Shown here: one piece after another, positions 34,937-45,343 of the stretch
Layout: each line of letters begins with the position of its first letter
Position numbering within the stretch: position 1 is the stretch's first letter
Origin: JBBDWJ01 sp963824095
GTDB lineage: Bacteria; Acidobacteriota; Terriglobia; Bryobacterales; UBA6623
Direction of reading: 5' to 3'
Assembly (NCBI GenBank): GCA_963824095.1
Contig: CAWGNS010000009.1
Location: 372,001-436,000, forward strand
Length of the DNA stretch: 64,000 nt
Position numbers and translations under genes: made by a program
The notes under the pieces: generated by a model
Databases searched by the model: none
The model's input: only the letters and a program-made list of their open reading frames with translations
What the model was told of the DNA's origin: nothing

Positions 34937-35342
34937 GGCAGGTTGATTCTCAATGTAACACTGTTGATCGGTTGACCGGTTAATCGGTTGATCGGTTCGC
35001 GCTTGACCCGGCAGGCTGCTTTGGCCCACCAGCCACCCGGCCCTTTCAGGCAACCGCCCCTCCAGCGACTCGGAGGCGTGGACGTGAGTCCGCGCTGCGC
35101 GGCATCGACCGGGCTCCATTGCTCGTCCGCCGGCCACACTCCCCCGGCCCTCCGAAGCAAAAATCCACTCGGGTGGCCTACCGAAGCCACAAAAACCCGC
35201 CCGTGGCGCGAACCTCCAGGTTGCCACGCCGCGATTCGTCGCGACATAGGGCCCACGCTACCGATGCCCGCGGGAGGGCTGCCAACACCGGACCTGAATG
35301 GAGTTTTTGCTCAGACTGGCAAGCCCGCCGCTCCGAGCTGCC
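34937..35342. other. 406-nt gap between hisZ-like gene and hisG, repeat-rich
   Basis: Holds inverted CCGATCAA-type units (34963-34997), a partial family B element (about 35075-35115) and a family C element (35201-35254). No gene. The insertion of repeats between two genes whose products should form one complex suggests they were once closer. Confidence 0.6.
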
Positions 35343-36812
35343 TTACCCGAGCTTTGCCGCCAGCGCGTCCGCCGTCAACGGCACGTCCTCGCCGGCCGCA
35401 GTCTTGCCGTTGCCCAACTTCACCACCGCTACCGGCTGCTCGCCACGCACGCTGCCGACCCACTCGGCTTTGTGCTCGCGGCAATCGTCGGGCCCGGGCT
35501 TTTCCAGATCTCCTTGCACGACGCCGATGCGGAAACCCTGGCGCCGCAACTGCTCGGCCACGGCGACCGCCTCGGCCAGCAGTTCCTCCGAGGCGGCGAC
35601 CAACACCAGTTGATAATCGCGAGGGGCCGTCCAGGCGCCGGCGGCGATGAATCCATCGACGATGTCGTCGAAGCGGAACCCGCAGCCGGTTGAAGGCAGC
35701 GGCGGACCTCCGAACTCCTCGACCAGGCTGTCGTAGCGGCCACCGCCGCAGTACTTCACGCCGCCCGCGCCGTTGGCGGCGGAAATCTCGAACACCGTGC
35801 TGGTGTAAAACGTGAAGCCGCGCGCGATCCCCAGCACCACCTCGAAATCGCCCACCGCGGGATACATCGCCACGTGCCGCGCCACCGCCAGCAACTCTTC
35901 GAGACCGGCCGTGGCCGGGGTTCCCGCCAGCAGGCTGGCCGCTTCCTGGTGCACCTTGTCGAGCGAGCCGCGCAGCCGCGAGGCGCGCAGCAGCAGCTCG
36001 GCGGTCGCCTCCGACACCAGTTCCTGCACGCTCCAGACGCGGCGGAAGGTCGCCTCGGCTTCGAGCGGCATGCGGACGATCAGCTCGGTCTCGGAAAGCT
36101 GCGGGCAGTCGGCGATCGCGTAAGGGCCCGAAAAGTTGGCTTCGGCCTGCATCGCGGCCAGGTCGATGCGGTCCATCTTGAGATCCTCAAGCAGCACCGG
36201 ATCGGGCCGTTCGGCGATCAGCGCGCACTTCTCGTCGATCGAGATGAGGTGGTCGAGGTGGCCGATGACCACGGCTTGGTCTTCGGCGTCGAGCTCGGCG
36301 CCCAGCAGTTCGCGGAAGATCCGGCTGGTGCCGATTTTGAGCGAAAAGCCGGGCAGGCCGACGGCCCGCAGAAAGCCGCACGCCGCGGCAATGACTTCGG
36401 CGTCGGCGGCCGGCCCCGCCGCGCCCAGGCATTCGATGCCGGCCTGGGTGAACTCGCGATAGCGGCCCGAGTGCGGCCGGCAGTAGCGGAAGCAGGAGCC
36501 GGCGTAGTGGAAGCGGTAGGGCGGCTCCGTGCCCTCCAGCGCTCCCGAGGCCAGCAGCCGGCACACCGGCGCGGTCATCTCGGGGCGCAGCGCGAACTCC
36601 TCGTGGTCGCTGTGGAAGGTCAGCATCGACCCTTTGACTTCGGGTCCGGAACGGGCCAGAAACAGCTCGACGGCCTCGTAGACCGGCGTCTGGATGGGGC
36701 GGTAGCCGTAGGATTCGGCGACCTGGGCGAAGGTGGCGGCGACGTGGTTGCGCGCGGCGGCCTGAGCCGGCAGAAAATCGCGCGTCGCTCGCGGAGACTG
36801 ATATTTTGCCAT
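35343..36812 (-). CDS. hisZ: HisZ-like ATP phosphoribosyltransferase regulatory subunit retaining an anticodon-type domain
   Basis: Class II histidyl-tRNA-synthetase-like protein, 489 residues. Motifs favour HisZ: FALRPEMTAPVCRLLAS (HisRS has RPEGTA), and RYREFTQAGIECLG followed by ADAEVIAAAC. The HisA-like loop reads ARGFTFYTSTVFEI, where HisRS has RGLDYYT; GGGRYDSLVEEFGG is kept. Most HisZ proteins end near residue 390, but this one adds a ~95-residue domain (YQLVLVAASEELLAEAVAVA to the end) like the HisRS anticodon-binding domain. HisZ activates short HisG, and hisG follows downstream. It could instead be a diverged HisRS; the altered RPEGT and RGLDYY motifs argue against that. Confidence 0.75.
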   Translation of the reverse strand: MAKYQSPRATRDFLPAQAAARNHVAATFAQVAESYGYRPIQTPVYEAVELFLARSGPEVKGSMLTFHSDHEEFALRPEMTAPVCRLLASGALEGTEPPYRFHYAGSCFRYCRPHSGRYREFTQAGIECLGAAGPAADAEVIAAACGFLRAVGLPGFSLKIGTSRIFRELLGAELDAEDQAVVIGHLDHLISIDEKCALIAERPDPVLLEDLKMDRIDLAAMQAEANFSGPYAIADCPQLSETELIVRMPLEAEATFRRVWSVQELVSEATAELLLRASRLRGSLDKVHQEAASLLAGTPATAGLEELLAVARHVAMYPAVGDFEVVLGIARGFTFYTSTVFEISAANGAGGVKYCGGGRYDSLVEEFGGPPLPSTGCGFRFDDIVDGFIAAGAWTAPRDYQLVLVAASEELLAEAVAVAEQLRRQGFRIGVVQGDLEKPGPDDCREHKAEWVGSVRGEQPVAVVKLGNGKTAAGEDVPLTADALAAKLG

Positions 36813-37345
36813 GTCTTGGATTCGAACCCTGGCGGGAAATCGCGCCTGGCAGGCGGGCCGTCGGACCGCCGCACATTGGGTAGATTGCGGTATCGCTGAA
36901 AGTTTCGCTGAATTCGCTGAAAAATTCCGGTGCCCCGGGTATACGGCCCGCCAAAGGATCCGCGCCCTTGTGGACGAACCCGCCGGTCCTGGCGCCGTTT
37001 CTGGGGCGAAGTCCTTAAGTTTACACTAGCGCCGGGCGCTGCCCGCAACGCGATCGGCGCGCGAGCCATCCTACTCCCAGGGGAGAGCGCGAGCGAAGCT
37101 TGCCGCTCGATCCGGTGGACCGAAGGCTTGCCGGCGGCCCCGACGCCGCCCTGGAAGATTCGAGCCGCGGACGATTCGAATTTGCGCCGGGAAACCCCGC
37201 CAGGCGCGGTCTCGAGCCGCGTAGGGCGGTTTCCAATTGAAACCGAGTTGTTTGGCTCTGTGCATCGCGCCAACCGACTCGTTATAATGAATCTTACTTA
37301 CCCGCGCTTTGGAATCTTGCCTCGACCCACCTCGAAAGGAAAGAA
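36813..37345 (+). other. 533-nt divergent gap ahead of korA
   Basis: No gene. At 36892-36918 three TTCAGCGAA-type units (in complement) lie in tandem ahead of the hisZ-like gene. The right end holds the korA promoter candidate. Confidence 0.5.
37283..37288 (+). promoter_or_regulatory. Candidate -10 element (TATAAT) for korAB
   Basis: A perfect TATAAT lies 58 nt upstream of the korA ATG in an otherwise GC-rich leader. No good -35 is found at 17 nt, so this may use an activator or another sigma factor. Confidence 0.45.
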
Positions 37346-39183
37346 ATGGCGACAGTAGAAGCTATACCTGTCGATAGTCCTCTGCCTCCCTCGACGGATC
37401 TGGTAGTCAACGACTTCAGCATTCAGGTAGCTACGGTAAACGGATCCGGCAGCCAGACAGCCAATCTGGTGTTGCTGCGTTCGCTGTTCCAGATGGGCAT
37501 CCCGGTGTCGGGGAAGAACCTGTTCCCCTCGAACATCGCCGGATTGCCGACCTGGTACACCATCCGCACGAACAAGCGTGGATTCATCGGCCGCAAAAAG
37601 GAAATCGACTTTTTGGTGGCGATGAACCCGGAAACGGCGCGCGAGGACGTGATCGAGCTACCGTCGGGGGCGGCGGTGGTCTACGACGAACCTCTCAACC
37701 TCAAGTCGGTGCGCACCGATCTGCACTTTTATCCGGTGCCGTTCGACAAACTGGTGGCCCCGGTTTGTCCCGACGCGAAGCTACGCCGGCTGGTGCGTAA
37801 CATCATCTACGATGGGGTTCTGGCGCACTTGCTGGGGGTGGAGCTCGAAGAGATCCACAAGGCGCTGTTCAAGCAGTTCAGCACCAAGCCCAAGGCGGCC
37901 GAGCTTAACTGGAACGCGGTGCAGGCCGGCTATGAGTTCGCCACCAAGGAACTCACCAAGGTCGATCCGTTCCGCGTCGAGCGCATGAACGCCACCGCCG
38001 GCAAGATCATCATCGAAGGCAACGCCGCGGCCGCGCTGGGCGCGATGTTCGCCGGCGTCAGCGTGGTGACCTGGTATCCGATCACGCCGTCGTCGTCACT
38101 GCCCGAAGCGCTCACCGAGTACGCGCGGCGCTACCGCATGGATCCCGAAACCGGCAAGGCGACGTTTGCCATCGTGCAGGCCGAAGACGAGCTATCTTCG
38201 ATCGGCATGGCGATCGGCGCCGGCTGGGCCGGGGCGCGCTCGATGACCGCCACCGCCGGCCCGGGCATCTCGCTGATGTCGGAGTTCGTCGGGCTGGGCT
38301 ACTTTGCCGAGATCCCGGTGGTGCTGATCGACGTGCAGCGCATGGGGCCCTCGACCGGGCTGCCGACGCGCACCGCGCAGGGCGATCTGCTGTGCATCGC
38401 GCTGCTGTCGCACGGCGACACCAAGCATCCCATGCTGCTGCCCTCCAGCCCCGAGGAATGCTTTTCGATGACGGTCGACGCCTTCGACCTGGCCGAACAA
38501 CTGCAGACGCCGGTGTTCGTGATGCTCGACCTCGACCTGGGCATGAACTATTGGATGGCCGAGCCGTTCGAATATCCGAAAAAGCCGTTCGAGCGCGGCA
38601 AGGTGCTCAACGCCGCCGACCTGGAGCGGCTGGGCGGGTTTGGGCGCTACGAGGACGTCGACGGCGACGGCATCTGCTACCGCACCCTGCCCGGCACCAA
38701 GAGCGACAAGGCCGCCTACTTCACGCGCGGCACCGGGCACAACGAAAAAGCGCAATACAGCGAGCGGCCCGCCGACTGGGTCCGCAACATGGACCGGCTG
38801 ACGCGCAAGTTCGAGACCGCCCGCAGCATGGTGCCCGGCCCGATCGTCGACCGCGTCGAAGGCGCCGAGATCGGCATCATCGCCTGCGGTACCAGCGACT
38901 ACTCGGTCGTCGAGAGCCGCGATCAGCTTCTCAATGAACACAGCCTCAAGACTTCCTACCTGCGGCTGCGGGCCTTCCCCTTCAGCCGCGAGGTCGAGGA
39001 GTTCATTCGCCGCCACGACCGGACGTACGTGATCGACCAGAACCGCGACGGCCAGCTTTGGCAGTTGCTGCAGATGGAAACGCCGGCCGAATTGCATACA
39101 CGGCTGCGGAGCGTGCGCTACTACGGGGGTATTCCGCTGGATGCGCGCACCGTCACCGACGAGATCATGGAACAGGAGAGCTT

Positions 39184-39187
<4 letters not shown>
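37346..39187 (+). CDS. korA: 2-oxoacid:ferredoxin oxidoreductase, alpha subunit with fused gamma domain
   Basis: Thiamine-dependent oxidation of a 2-oxoacid (most likely 2-oxoglutarate) to its CoA ester with electrons to ferredoxin. 613 residues: gamma-type domain first (about 15-200; INDFSIQVATVNGSGSQTAN-like start and KNLFPSNIAGLPTWY), then the alpha domain from GNAAAALGAMFAGVSVVTWY with TPSSSLPEALTEYARRY, ATAGPGISLMSEFVGLGYFA and TRTAQGDLLCIALLSHGD. The gamma-alpha fusion is the usual KorA layout. AAAGGAAAG ribosome site. Overlaps korB by 4 nt. Confidence 0.93.
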
Positions 39188-40236
<1,049 letters not shown>

Positions 40237-40262
40237 CGGTTATTTCCGAAAACAACGAAACG

Positions 40263-40302
40263 AAAACGGCCCCGCTCCAGCGTGGGCCGTTTTTCTTTTT
40301 TC
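40263..40302 (+). terminator. Rho-independent terminator after korB
   Basis: Stem AAAACGGCCC (40263-40272) with GGGCCGTTTT (40284-40293), plus an inner CGCT/AGCG pair over CC. The stem is followed by TTTCTTTTTT. Starts 27 nt after the korB stop. Confidence 0.9.
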
Positions 40303-40397
40303 CCGGAGCCCCGCGACCGCGCCGCGCGCCCGCCGCGGCGCGATCAGCCGAGCAACCCAACGCCCGATGTTTGTTGACGTGTCTTCCGTTGACCAAA

Positions 40398-40653
40398 CCC
40401 GTGGCGCGGGCCTCCGGCCGGCAGCGTCCGCCTGTGGCGGACGTTCTTGACCCCGGGCGCGACCGGCGAAACGTCGGCGTATGCGCCGGCGTTGTCGAGG
40501 CTTGGCGGACGGAAAACGTCCCCCGAGGTCGATGTGGGCTCCAGCGGGAGCGCATTGCTTGCCTTCCCCGTTCGGATCCCCAAAAAGGGGCAAACTTCAG
40601 ACGTCGGCCACAGGCCGACGCCGCCGGCCGGAGGCCCGCGCCACTCGATGGCC
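40398..40653. repeat. Family C inverted pair (two arms)
   Basis: Left arm 40398-40446 (CCGTGGCGCGGGCCTCCGGC ... GTCCGCCTGTGGCGGACGT) and right arm 40599-40653 (ACGTCGGCCACAGGCCGACG then CCGCCGGCCGGAGGCCCGCG) are near-inverted copies about 150 nt apart. The centre holds CTTGGCGGACGGAAAACGT, shared with 56452-56545. No gene in this 450-nt gap. Confidence 0.8.
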
Positions 40654-40683
40654 GGCCACCACCCCCGTCAGACCGTTTCCCTC

Positions 40684-41985
40684 CTAGGGCGTAAAGGAAA
40701 GCCCGAGCAGCGGAGTCACGCGGTCCCGCAGCCCGCTGTTGTTGAGCTTGACCAGCAGATTGAAGGTCACCAGCAGCGTGCCGACGGGGTTGACTTTGAA
40801 TCCCACCGAGCCGTTGCTGATGTCGACATTGCCTTCCTCAAAGCGGACCGCGGGAAACACCTCGCCGTCGACCGCCGTGAAGGGAGCGTTGAAGACCCGC
40901 TGCGTATTGAGCAGCCGCTGGCCGAGGTAGTCCAGCGCCAGCGAGAATTTTGAGGTCACGCCGACGTCCAGGCCCGCGTTGTAGAGGAACTGTTCGGGGA
41001 GGCTCCGCTTTTCCCCCGTCTGCACGTTCCCGGCCAGCACGCTTTTGCCGTTGAACTGATAGCCGACGTTGATGTGCGGCGAAACCCGCCTGTAGTTGTA
41101 AGAGACAACCGCGAAGGGCTTGACGCCGATCGCGCCGGTCCCCAGAAAGTCCAGCGCATCGCCGGTCGGCAGGCGTAAATCCGCGCCCAGGGCCAGGGCG
41201 GCTCGCGGCGATTTGAGCACGGTCCCCTTCACCCGCAGCACCACATCGCCTATTCCCGAAGCCGAGGCGCCGTTGGAGAAGATGTGTTCGCTCACATCTT
41301 GGCCCGCGGTAAAAGTGTGGGGAAAGGTCGGATCGTCGCCGGTGCCGATGCGCCGGATGGTTGTGTCGGACGTGACATCGAGCTGCGCGCTCACAAACGG
41401 CGCCGCCACCGAAACATCCAGACGGTCGGCCAGCCCGAACGTGAAAAAGGTCGTGACCTGCCCGAGCTGCACGTCGATCACGTTGTCCGCCGTGATGATG
41501 TCCTTGAGAAACGGCGACGAGGGGTCCACGGTCGGGCTGTGCTGAAACACGACCGGAAAGCGGCCCAGGTCCAGGCCGTCGATGGTGTCGAAGCTGAAAT
41601 GTTGGTAGCTGAAGCCGAAGTAGAACCTGTTTTTGCCGATCGTTTCGGCGCGCTCGGCCAGGATCGGTCCAAAGCTCTGCGCCGAGCGATTATAGATGCC
41701 CAGCGTCGGATCGAAAGTGTAGGTGAAGCCGGCCGCGGTGGAGGGCAGCGGCAGCGAGGTCAACTGGCTCGCCAGCTCGACGTTGAAGGGCGTGAAATTC
41801 TCACGGAAGGAACTTTCGAAGTGCGCGCGGTGCGTGGGGTTGTCGAGCGTCAAACCTTCCGGGCCGTAGAGCTCCGGAATGACAAACGCCAGTTTCCTGT
41901 TCTGCTGCGCCTGCAGCGGCGCCCACAACAAGACCACATACATCACGGCCGCGAGCGCGATCCGAATTTTCGACGCCATGCGCAT
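40684..41985 (-). CDS. Exported outer-membrane beta-barrel protein of unknown substrate
   Basis: 433 residues from the ATG at 41985 with an AGGAG site; the longer frame to 42084 is unlikely. Signal peptide MRMASKIRIALAAVMYVVLL (cleavage near PLQA-QQ). The body reads as many amphipathic strands (FYFGFSYQHFSFDTIDGLDL, LGADLRLPTGDALDFLGTG, YQFNGKSVLAGNVQ) ending in an aromatic/hydrophobic strand (VTPLLGLSFTP). It recalls the 'transporter'/Phenol_MetA_deg barrel family seen across Acidobacteria. The ligand is unknown. Faces the kinase gene across a 295-nt gap. Confidence 0.72.
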   Translation of the reverse strand: MRMASKIRIALAAVMYVVLLWAPLQAQQNRKLAFVIPELYGPEGLTLDNPTHRAHFESSFRENFTPFNVELASQLTSLPLPSTAAGFTYTFDPTLGIYNRSAQSFGPILAERAETIGKNRFYFGFSYQHFSFDTIDGLDLGRFPVVFQHSPTVDPSSPFLKDIITADNVIDVQLGQVTTFFTFGLADRLDVSVAAPFVSAQLDVTSDTTIRRIGTGDDPTFPHTFTAGQDVSEHIFSNGASASGIGDVVLRVKGTVLKSPRAALALGADLRLPTGDALDFLGTGAIGVKPFAVVSYNYRRVSPHINVGYQFNGKSVLAGNVQTGEKRSLPEQFLYNAGLDVGVTSKFSLALDYLGQRLLNTQRVFNAPFTAVDGEVFPAVRFEEGNVDISNGSVGFKVNPVGTLLVTFNLLVKLNNSGLRDRVTPLLGLSFTP

Positions 41986-42280
41986 AGCTCCTATGGTTCT
42001 ACTTTTGCCGCCAGCCCGCACCCCATGCGGTAGCACCGTGCCGGCGGGCGCTCGGACACAGTGCGGGTTGCCTAAGAACTTCAAACCCGTTTGAATCTAC
42101 CCATTCTGGCACGGGCAGCGCCGGCCGGGTGGGTGAGGGAAGAGGAATCTTGTCCGAGGAACGATCGAGGCGCTCGGGCAGGATGGGGCGGACACCGCGG
42201 CGCCGACGCGGGGGAATCTACCGCTCGATAGGAAGCCGTCGGCCACAGCCCAGGTTCGTGCGCTGGATACCTCGGGGAGG

Positions 42281-45200
42281 CTAGTTCACGTTCTGGATTA
42301 CCCACGACCCTTGTTGTTTGCGCAAGACCACGTTCACGGTTTCATCCACCGGGCGCTGCGGCCCGCGTTCGTCTTCATAGCGGATCGAGCGGCGGCAACG
42401 GACCGTGGCCTGATCGCCCCGAATGACCGGCTCGGCCAGCGGCGCCAGGTTCTGCTGGATCGATACCGCCACCCGGAACGAGTCTGCCAGCCTGCGGAGC
42501 TGTTCCTGCGTCAGCGACGGCCATAACGCGGCGACCTGTTGCACGTCGCGGGCGCGGTAGGCTTCGCCATAACGTTGCAGCACGTCGCGGATAGCGTCGG
42601 CGTCGGAAGGCGCGCGCGTCTCGACCTTGGCCACCGCCGGCGGCGCTTGCGGCTGCGCCTGGGCCGGCGCGGGCACCGGCGCCGGAGGCGGGCGCAACTG
42701 CTCCAACCGCGCATGCGCCTGGCCGGCGTAGCGGCTGTTGGGGTTGTCGCGCAGGTAGCGCTCGATCACGGCTGGGTCGTTGGCCGCCCGCGCCGCTTCC
42801 CATTGCAGCTCTTCGATGCGCGCCTGGGCGTCCTTGCGCAGCGCGCCGTCGGGATACTTGCGCAGAAACGCTTCGAGCGCGGCGATGTCGCGGCTGTCGC
42901 GCACTCGAGTCCACTCGTCGAGTTCCTGGGCGGCGGTATCGACGGGTGGTGGCACCGGCGCTTGCGGCTGCGCCTGCGGTTGGACGGCGGGTTCCGAAAC
43001 GGTCAATTCGCGGCGCAGCGGCGTGGCAACTACCACGTCGTCGCCGACATATCCGGCGATCTGCGCATAAGGCCGCTGCACCGAGCGCGCGCCCAGATCA
43101 CCCAGCACCCGCTTCGGAACGATATCGCGGACGTAGCGGTCGAGCGCGCCGAGCGTGACCCGTCCGCGGCCGTCGGCGGCGCCTCCCTTGAGCCCCTCCA
43201 CCAGAGCCGACGCAAAATAGCCGCCGCCCGCGGGCCGTTCGAACGATCGTTCGCGCGGCTCGGCTGCGTAAAGGGCCGCAAAGGCGTCCACCTCGCCCGC
43301 CGCCGGGTCGAGCGAAAGCCGCCGCGCGTAGGCATCGCTCATCTGGTTGGCGGCGGTCTTGCGCGCAGCCAGCGGATCCTGGCGGAAGCCGTCGAACAGC
43401 ACCATGGCCTGGCGGACGCCGCCCCGCCGCACGGCGTTGCGCACGCTGTCGAGACGCACCGCCGCGGCCAGCGGAATCGCGCCTCGCGTCAGGTGCGCGT
43501 CGACCGGCAGCAGTACCGGCTGGCCGTCGATGGTCGTGGCGTGCCCGATAAAGCAAAACAGCACCAAGCCGTCATGCGGCGCCAGGCGTGCGACGTTCTC
43601 CAGGTACGATTCGATGTTGGCGCGCGTCGGCGAGCGCAATTGCGCCGGGTCGCTCGACGACAGCACGATCACCTGATCGCGCGGAAATCGCGCATAGCGC
43701 ACCAGCGCGTCCTGAATGGCGGCGGCATCGTGCGCGGCTCCGCCGAACGGCGAGATACCGGCGTCCTGATATTTCTCGACGCCGATGACCAAGGCCCAGC
43801 GCCGGCTTTCAACGGGCCAGGCGTGAACCGGCGCCGCCGCGTGGGCCGCCGGCGACTCGGTGGGCGATGAAGAAGCCTTGGCCGGCGGCAGCGCCGCGGC
43901 GGGCTGCGGCAAACGCGCGCTTTCGGCTGCCGGGGATACCGCTCCGGGCAGGGAAGCGCTCCCGGCCCCAGCCCCTTCGTCTGGTTTCAGGGAACCCGAT
44001 CCGGGTACCGCCAGCTCGGCTGCCGCCGAATCGGATGCCGCGGCATCGGACGCCCGGGAATCGGAGTTCGGCGGCTGAGGCGCCGAAGGGGCTGGCGGGA
44101 CGGCGGATTCGCCAACCGCCGGGGCCGCCCGCCGCGAACCCGTCGTCCGCATCGACACCACCACGGCCAACAGCACCGCGATCACGATCGCCGCCGCCGC
44201 CGTCAGCCCCATATACACCGCGCGCATCGGCTTGCGGGGCGTCCGCGGCGCCGGCGGATCCGCCAGCCGCATCACGGTCGCTTCCGGAGCCGTCACGTGC
44301 TGCGCGCTCTTGAGCCGTTCGAGCAACTGCAGCAGTTCCTCGAGCTGCTGAAACCGCTCGTCCGGGTCTTTCGCGAGCGCCTTGCCGACCGCGTTGAGCA
44401 GGCCCGTCGGCGCATCGGGACGCAGTTGCTCGAGCGGCGCGGGGTCCTCGTTGAGGATCGAGTAGATGATCGCCAGCTCATAGTCGCCCTTGAACGGCGA
44501 ACGCCCGGCGAGCATTTCGTAGAGCACCACGCCCAGCGACCAGATGTCGGTGCGGTGGTCGAGCGGGTTGCCCTGCGCCTGTTCGGGCGACATGTAGGCC
44601 GGCGTGCCCAGCCGCGTTCCCGGCGCGGTCAGCTTGGTTTGCTCGCGCAATTGCGCCAGGCCGAAGTCCACGATCTTGACCACGCCCTCGTGGGTGATCA
44701 TCAGGTTGGCGGGCTTCAGATCGCGATGGACGATCCCTTCCTTGTGCGCCTTGATCAACCCGCTGACGATCTGCGCGGCGATGTCGAGCGTTTCGGAAAC
44801 CGGCAGCGGGCCGCCCTCGATGCGTTTCTTGAGCGTGTCGCCGTTGTAATATGCCATGACGATGAACCAGTGCCCATCGTCGGTTTGGTCGATCTGGTGA
44901 ATGGTGCAGATGTTGGGATGGTCGAGTGCCGAGGCGGCGCGGGCCTCCACGATCAGGCGGCGGATGCGTTCGTCTTCGTCGTCGCTGGCGGGCGGAAGAA
45001 ATTTGAGCGCGACCGAGCGGTCAAGCCTTAGGTCCTGGGCCTTGTAGACGACGCCCATGCCGCCGCCGCCCAGGCGTTCCTCGATGCGGTAGTGCGAGAT
45101 GACCTGGCCGATGCGGTCGTGGCGCTGCCTGCCTGTGGCCTGGGCGCGGCTGGCGGCCGAACCGACCGCCTTCTCGAGAAAATCGCCTGCTTGCTCGTCG

Positions 45201-45343
45201 GACCCCAGCAGCGTCTCCACTTCCCGGCGTAGTTCGGGATCGCTGTCGCCCAGCTTGCTCAACTCCTGCCGGCGTTGTTCCCGCGGGAGGTTCACAAGGC
45301 GATCGAAACACTCCTGGATTCGCTCCCAGCGCTCCGGGCTCAT
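42281..45343 (-). CDS. Ser/Thr protein kinase with caspase-like and SnoaL-like domains
   Basis: 1020-residue membrane protein. Residues 1-60 are the helical leader (MSPERWERIQECFDRLVNLP) that precedes many acidobacterial kinases. The kinase domain is about 85-345: RLGGGGMGVVYKAQD, VALKFLPP, HRDLKPANLM, VDFGLAQL, and GTPAYMSPEQAQG, so it should be active. Transmembrane helix about 378-400. A Pro/Ser/Ala-rich linker follows. A caspase-like domain at about 515-770 begins RRWALVIGVEKYQDAG and keeps the His (FCFIGHATTIDG), but the usual DACRS catalytic Cys motif reads LFDGFRQDP, without Cys. Then two helical repeats (about 795-870) and a C-terminal NTF2/SnoaL-like domain (DVLQRYGEAYRARDVQQVAA). 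Overlaps the sigma gene by 4 nt. Confidence 0.9.
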   Translation of the reverse strand: MSPERWERIQECFDRLVNLPREQRRQELSKLGDSDPELRREVETLLGSDEQAGDFLEKAVGSAASRAQATGRQRHDRIGQVISHYRIEERLGGGGMGVVYKAQDLRLDRSVALKFLPPASDDEDERIRRLIVEARAASALDHPNICTIHQIDQTDDGHWFIVMAYYNGDTLKKRIEGGPLPVSETLDIAAQIVSGLIKAHKEGIVHRDLKPANLMITHEGVVKIVDFGLAQLREQTKLTAPGTRLGTPAYMSPEQAQGNPLDHRTDIWSLGVVLYEMLAGRSPFKGDYELAIIYSILNEDPAPLEQLRPDAPTGLLNAVGKALAKDPDERFQQLEELLQLLERLKSAQHVTAPEATVMRLADPPAPRTPRKPMRAVYMGLTAAAAIVIAVLLAVVVSMRTTGSRRAAPAVGESAVPPAPSAPQPPNSDSRASDAAASDSAAAELAVPGSGSLKPDEGAGAGSASLPGAVSPAAESARLPQPAAALPPAKASSSPTESPAAHAAAPVHAWPVESRRWALVIGVEKYQDAGISPFGGAAHDAAAIQDALVRYARFPRDQVIVLSSSDPAQLRSPTRANIESYLENVARLAPHDGLVLFCFIGHATTIDGQPVLLPVDAHLTRGAIPLAAAVRLDSVRNAVRRGGVRQAMVLFDGFRQDPLAARKTAANQMSDAYARRLSLDPAAGEVDAFAALYAAEPRERSFERPAGGGYFASALVEGLKGGAADGRGRVTLGALDRYVRDIVPKRVLGDLGARSVQRPYAQIAGYVGDDVVVATPLRRELTVSEPAVQPQAQPQAPVPPPVDTAAQELDEWTRVRDSRDIAALEAFLRKYPDGALRKDAQARIEELQWEAARAANDPAVIERYLRDNPNSRYAGQAHARLEQLRPPPAPVPAPAQAQPQAPPAVAKVETRAPSDADAIRDVLQRYGEAYRARDVQQVAALWPSLTQEQLRRLADSFRVAVSIQQNLAPLAEPVIRGDQATVRCRRSIRYEDERGPQRPVDETVNVVLRKQQGSWVIQNVN

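Noticed and set aside
36813..36840. GGGTTCGAATCC (minus strand), like a tRNA T-loop
   Set aside because: No matching D or anticodon arm upstream; chance similarity.
42281..45343. Calling the caspase-like domain an active protease
   Set aside because: The catalytic Cys position (DACRS) reads DGFRQ; only the His is kept.
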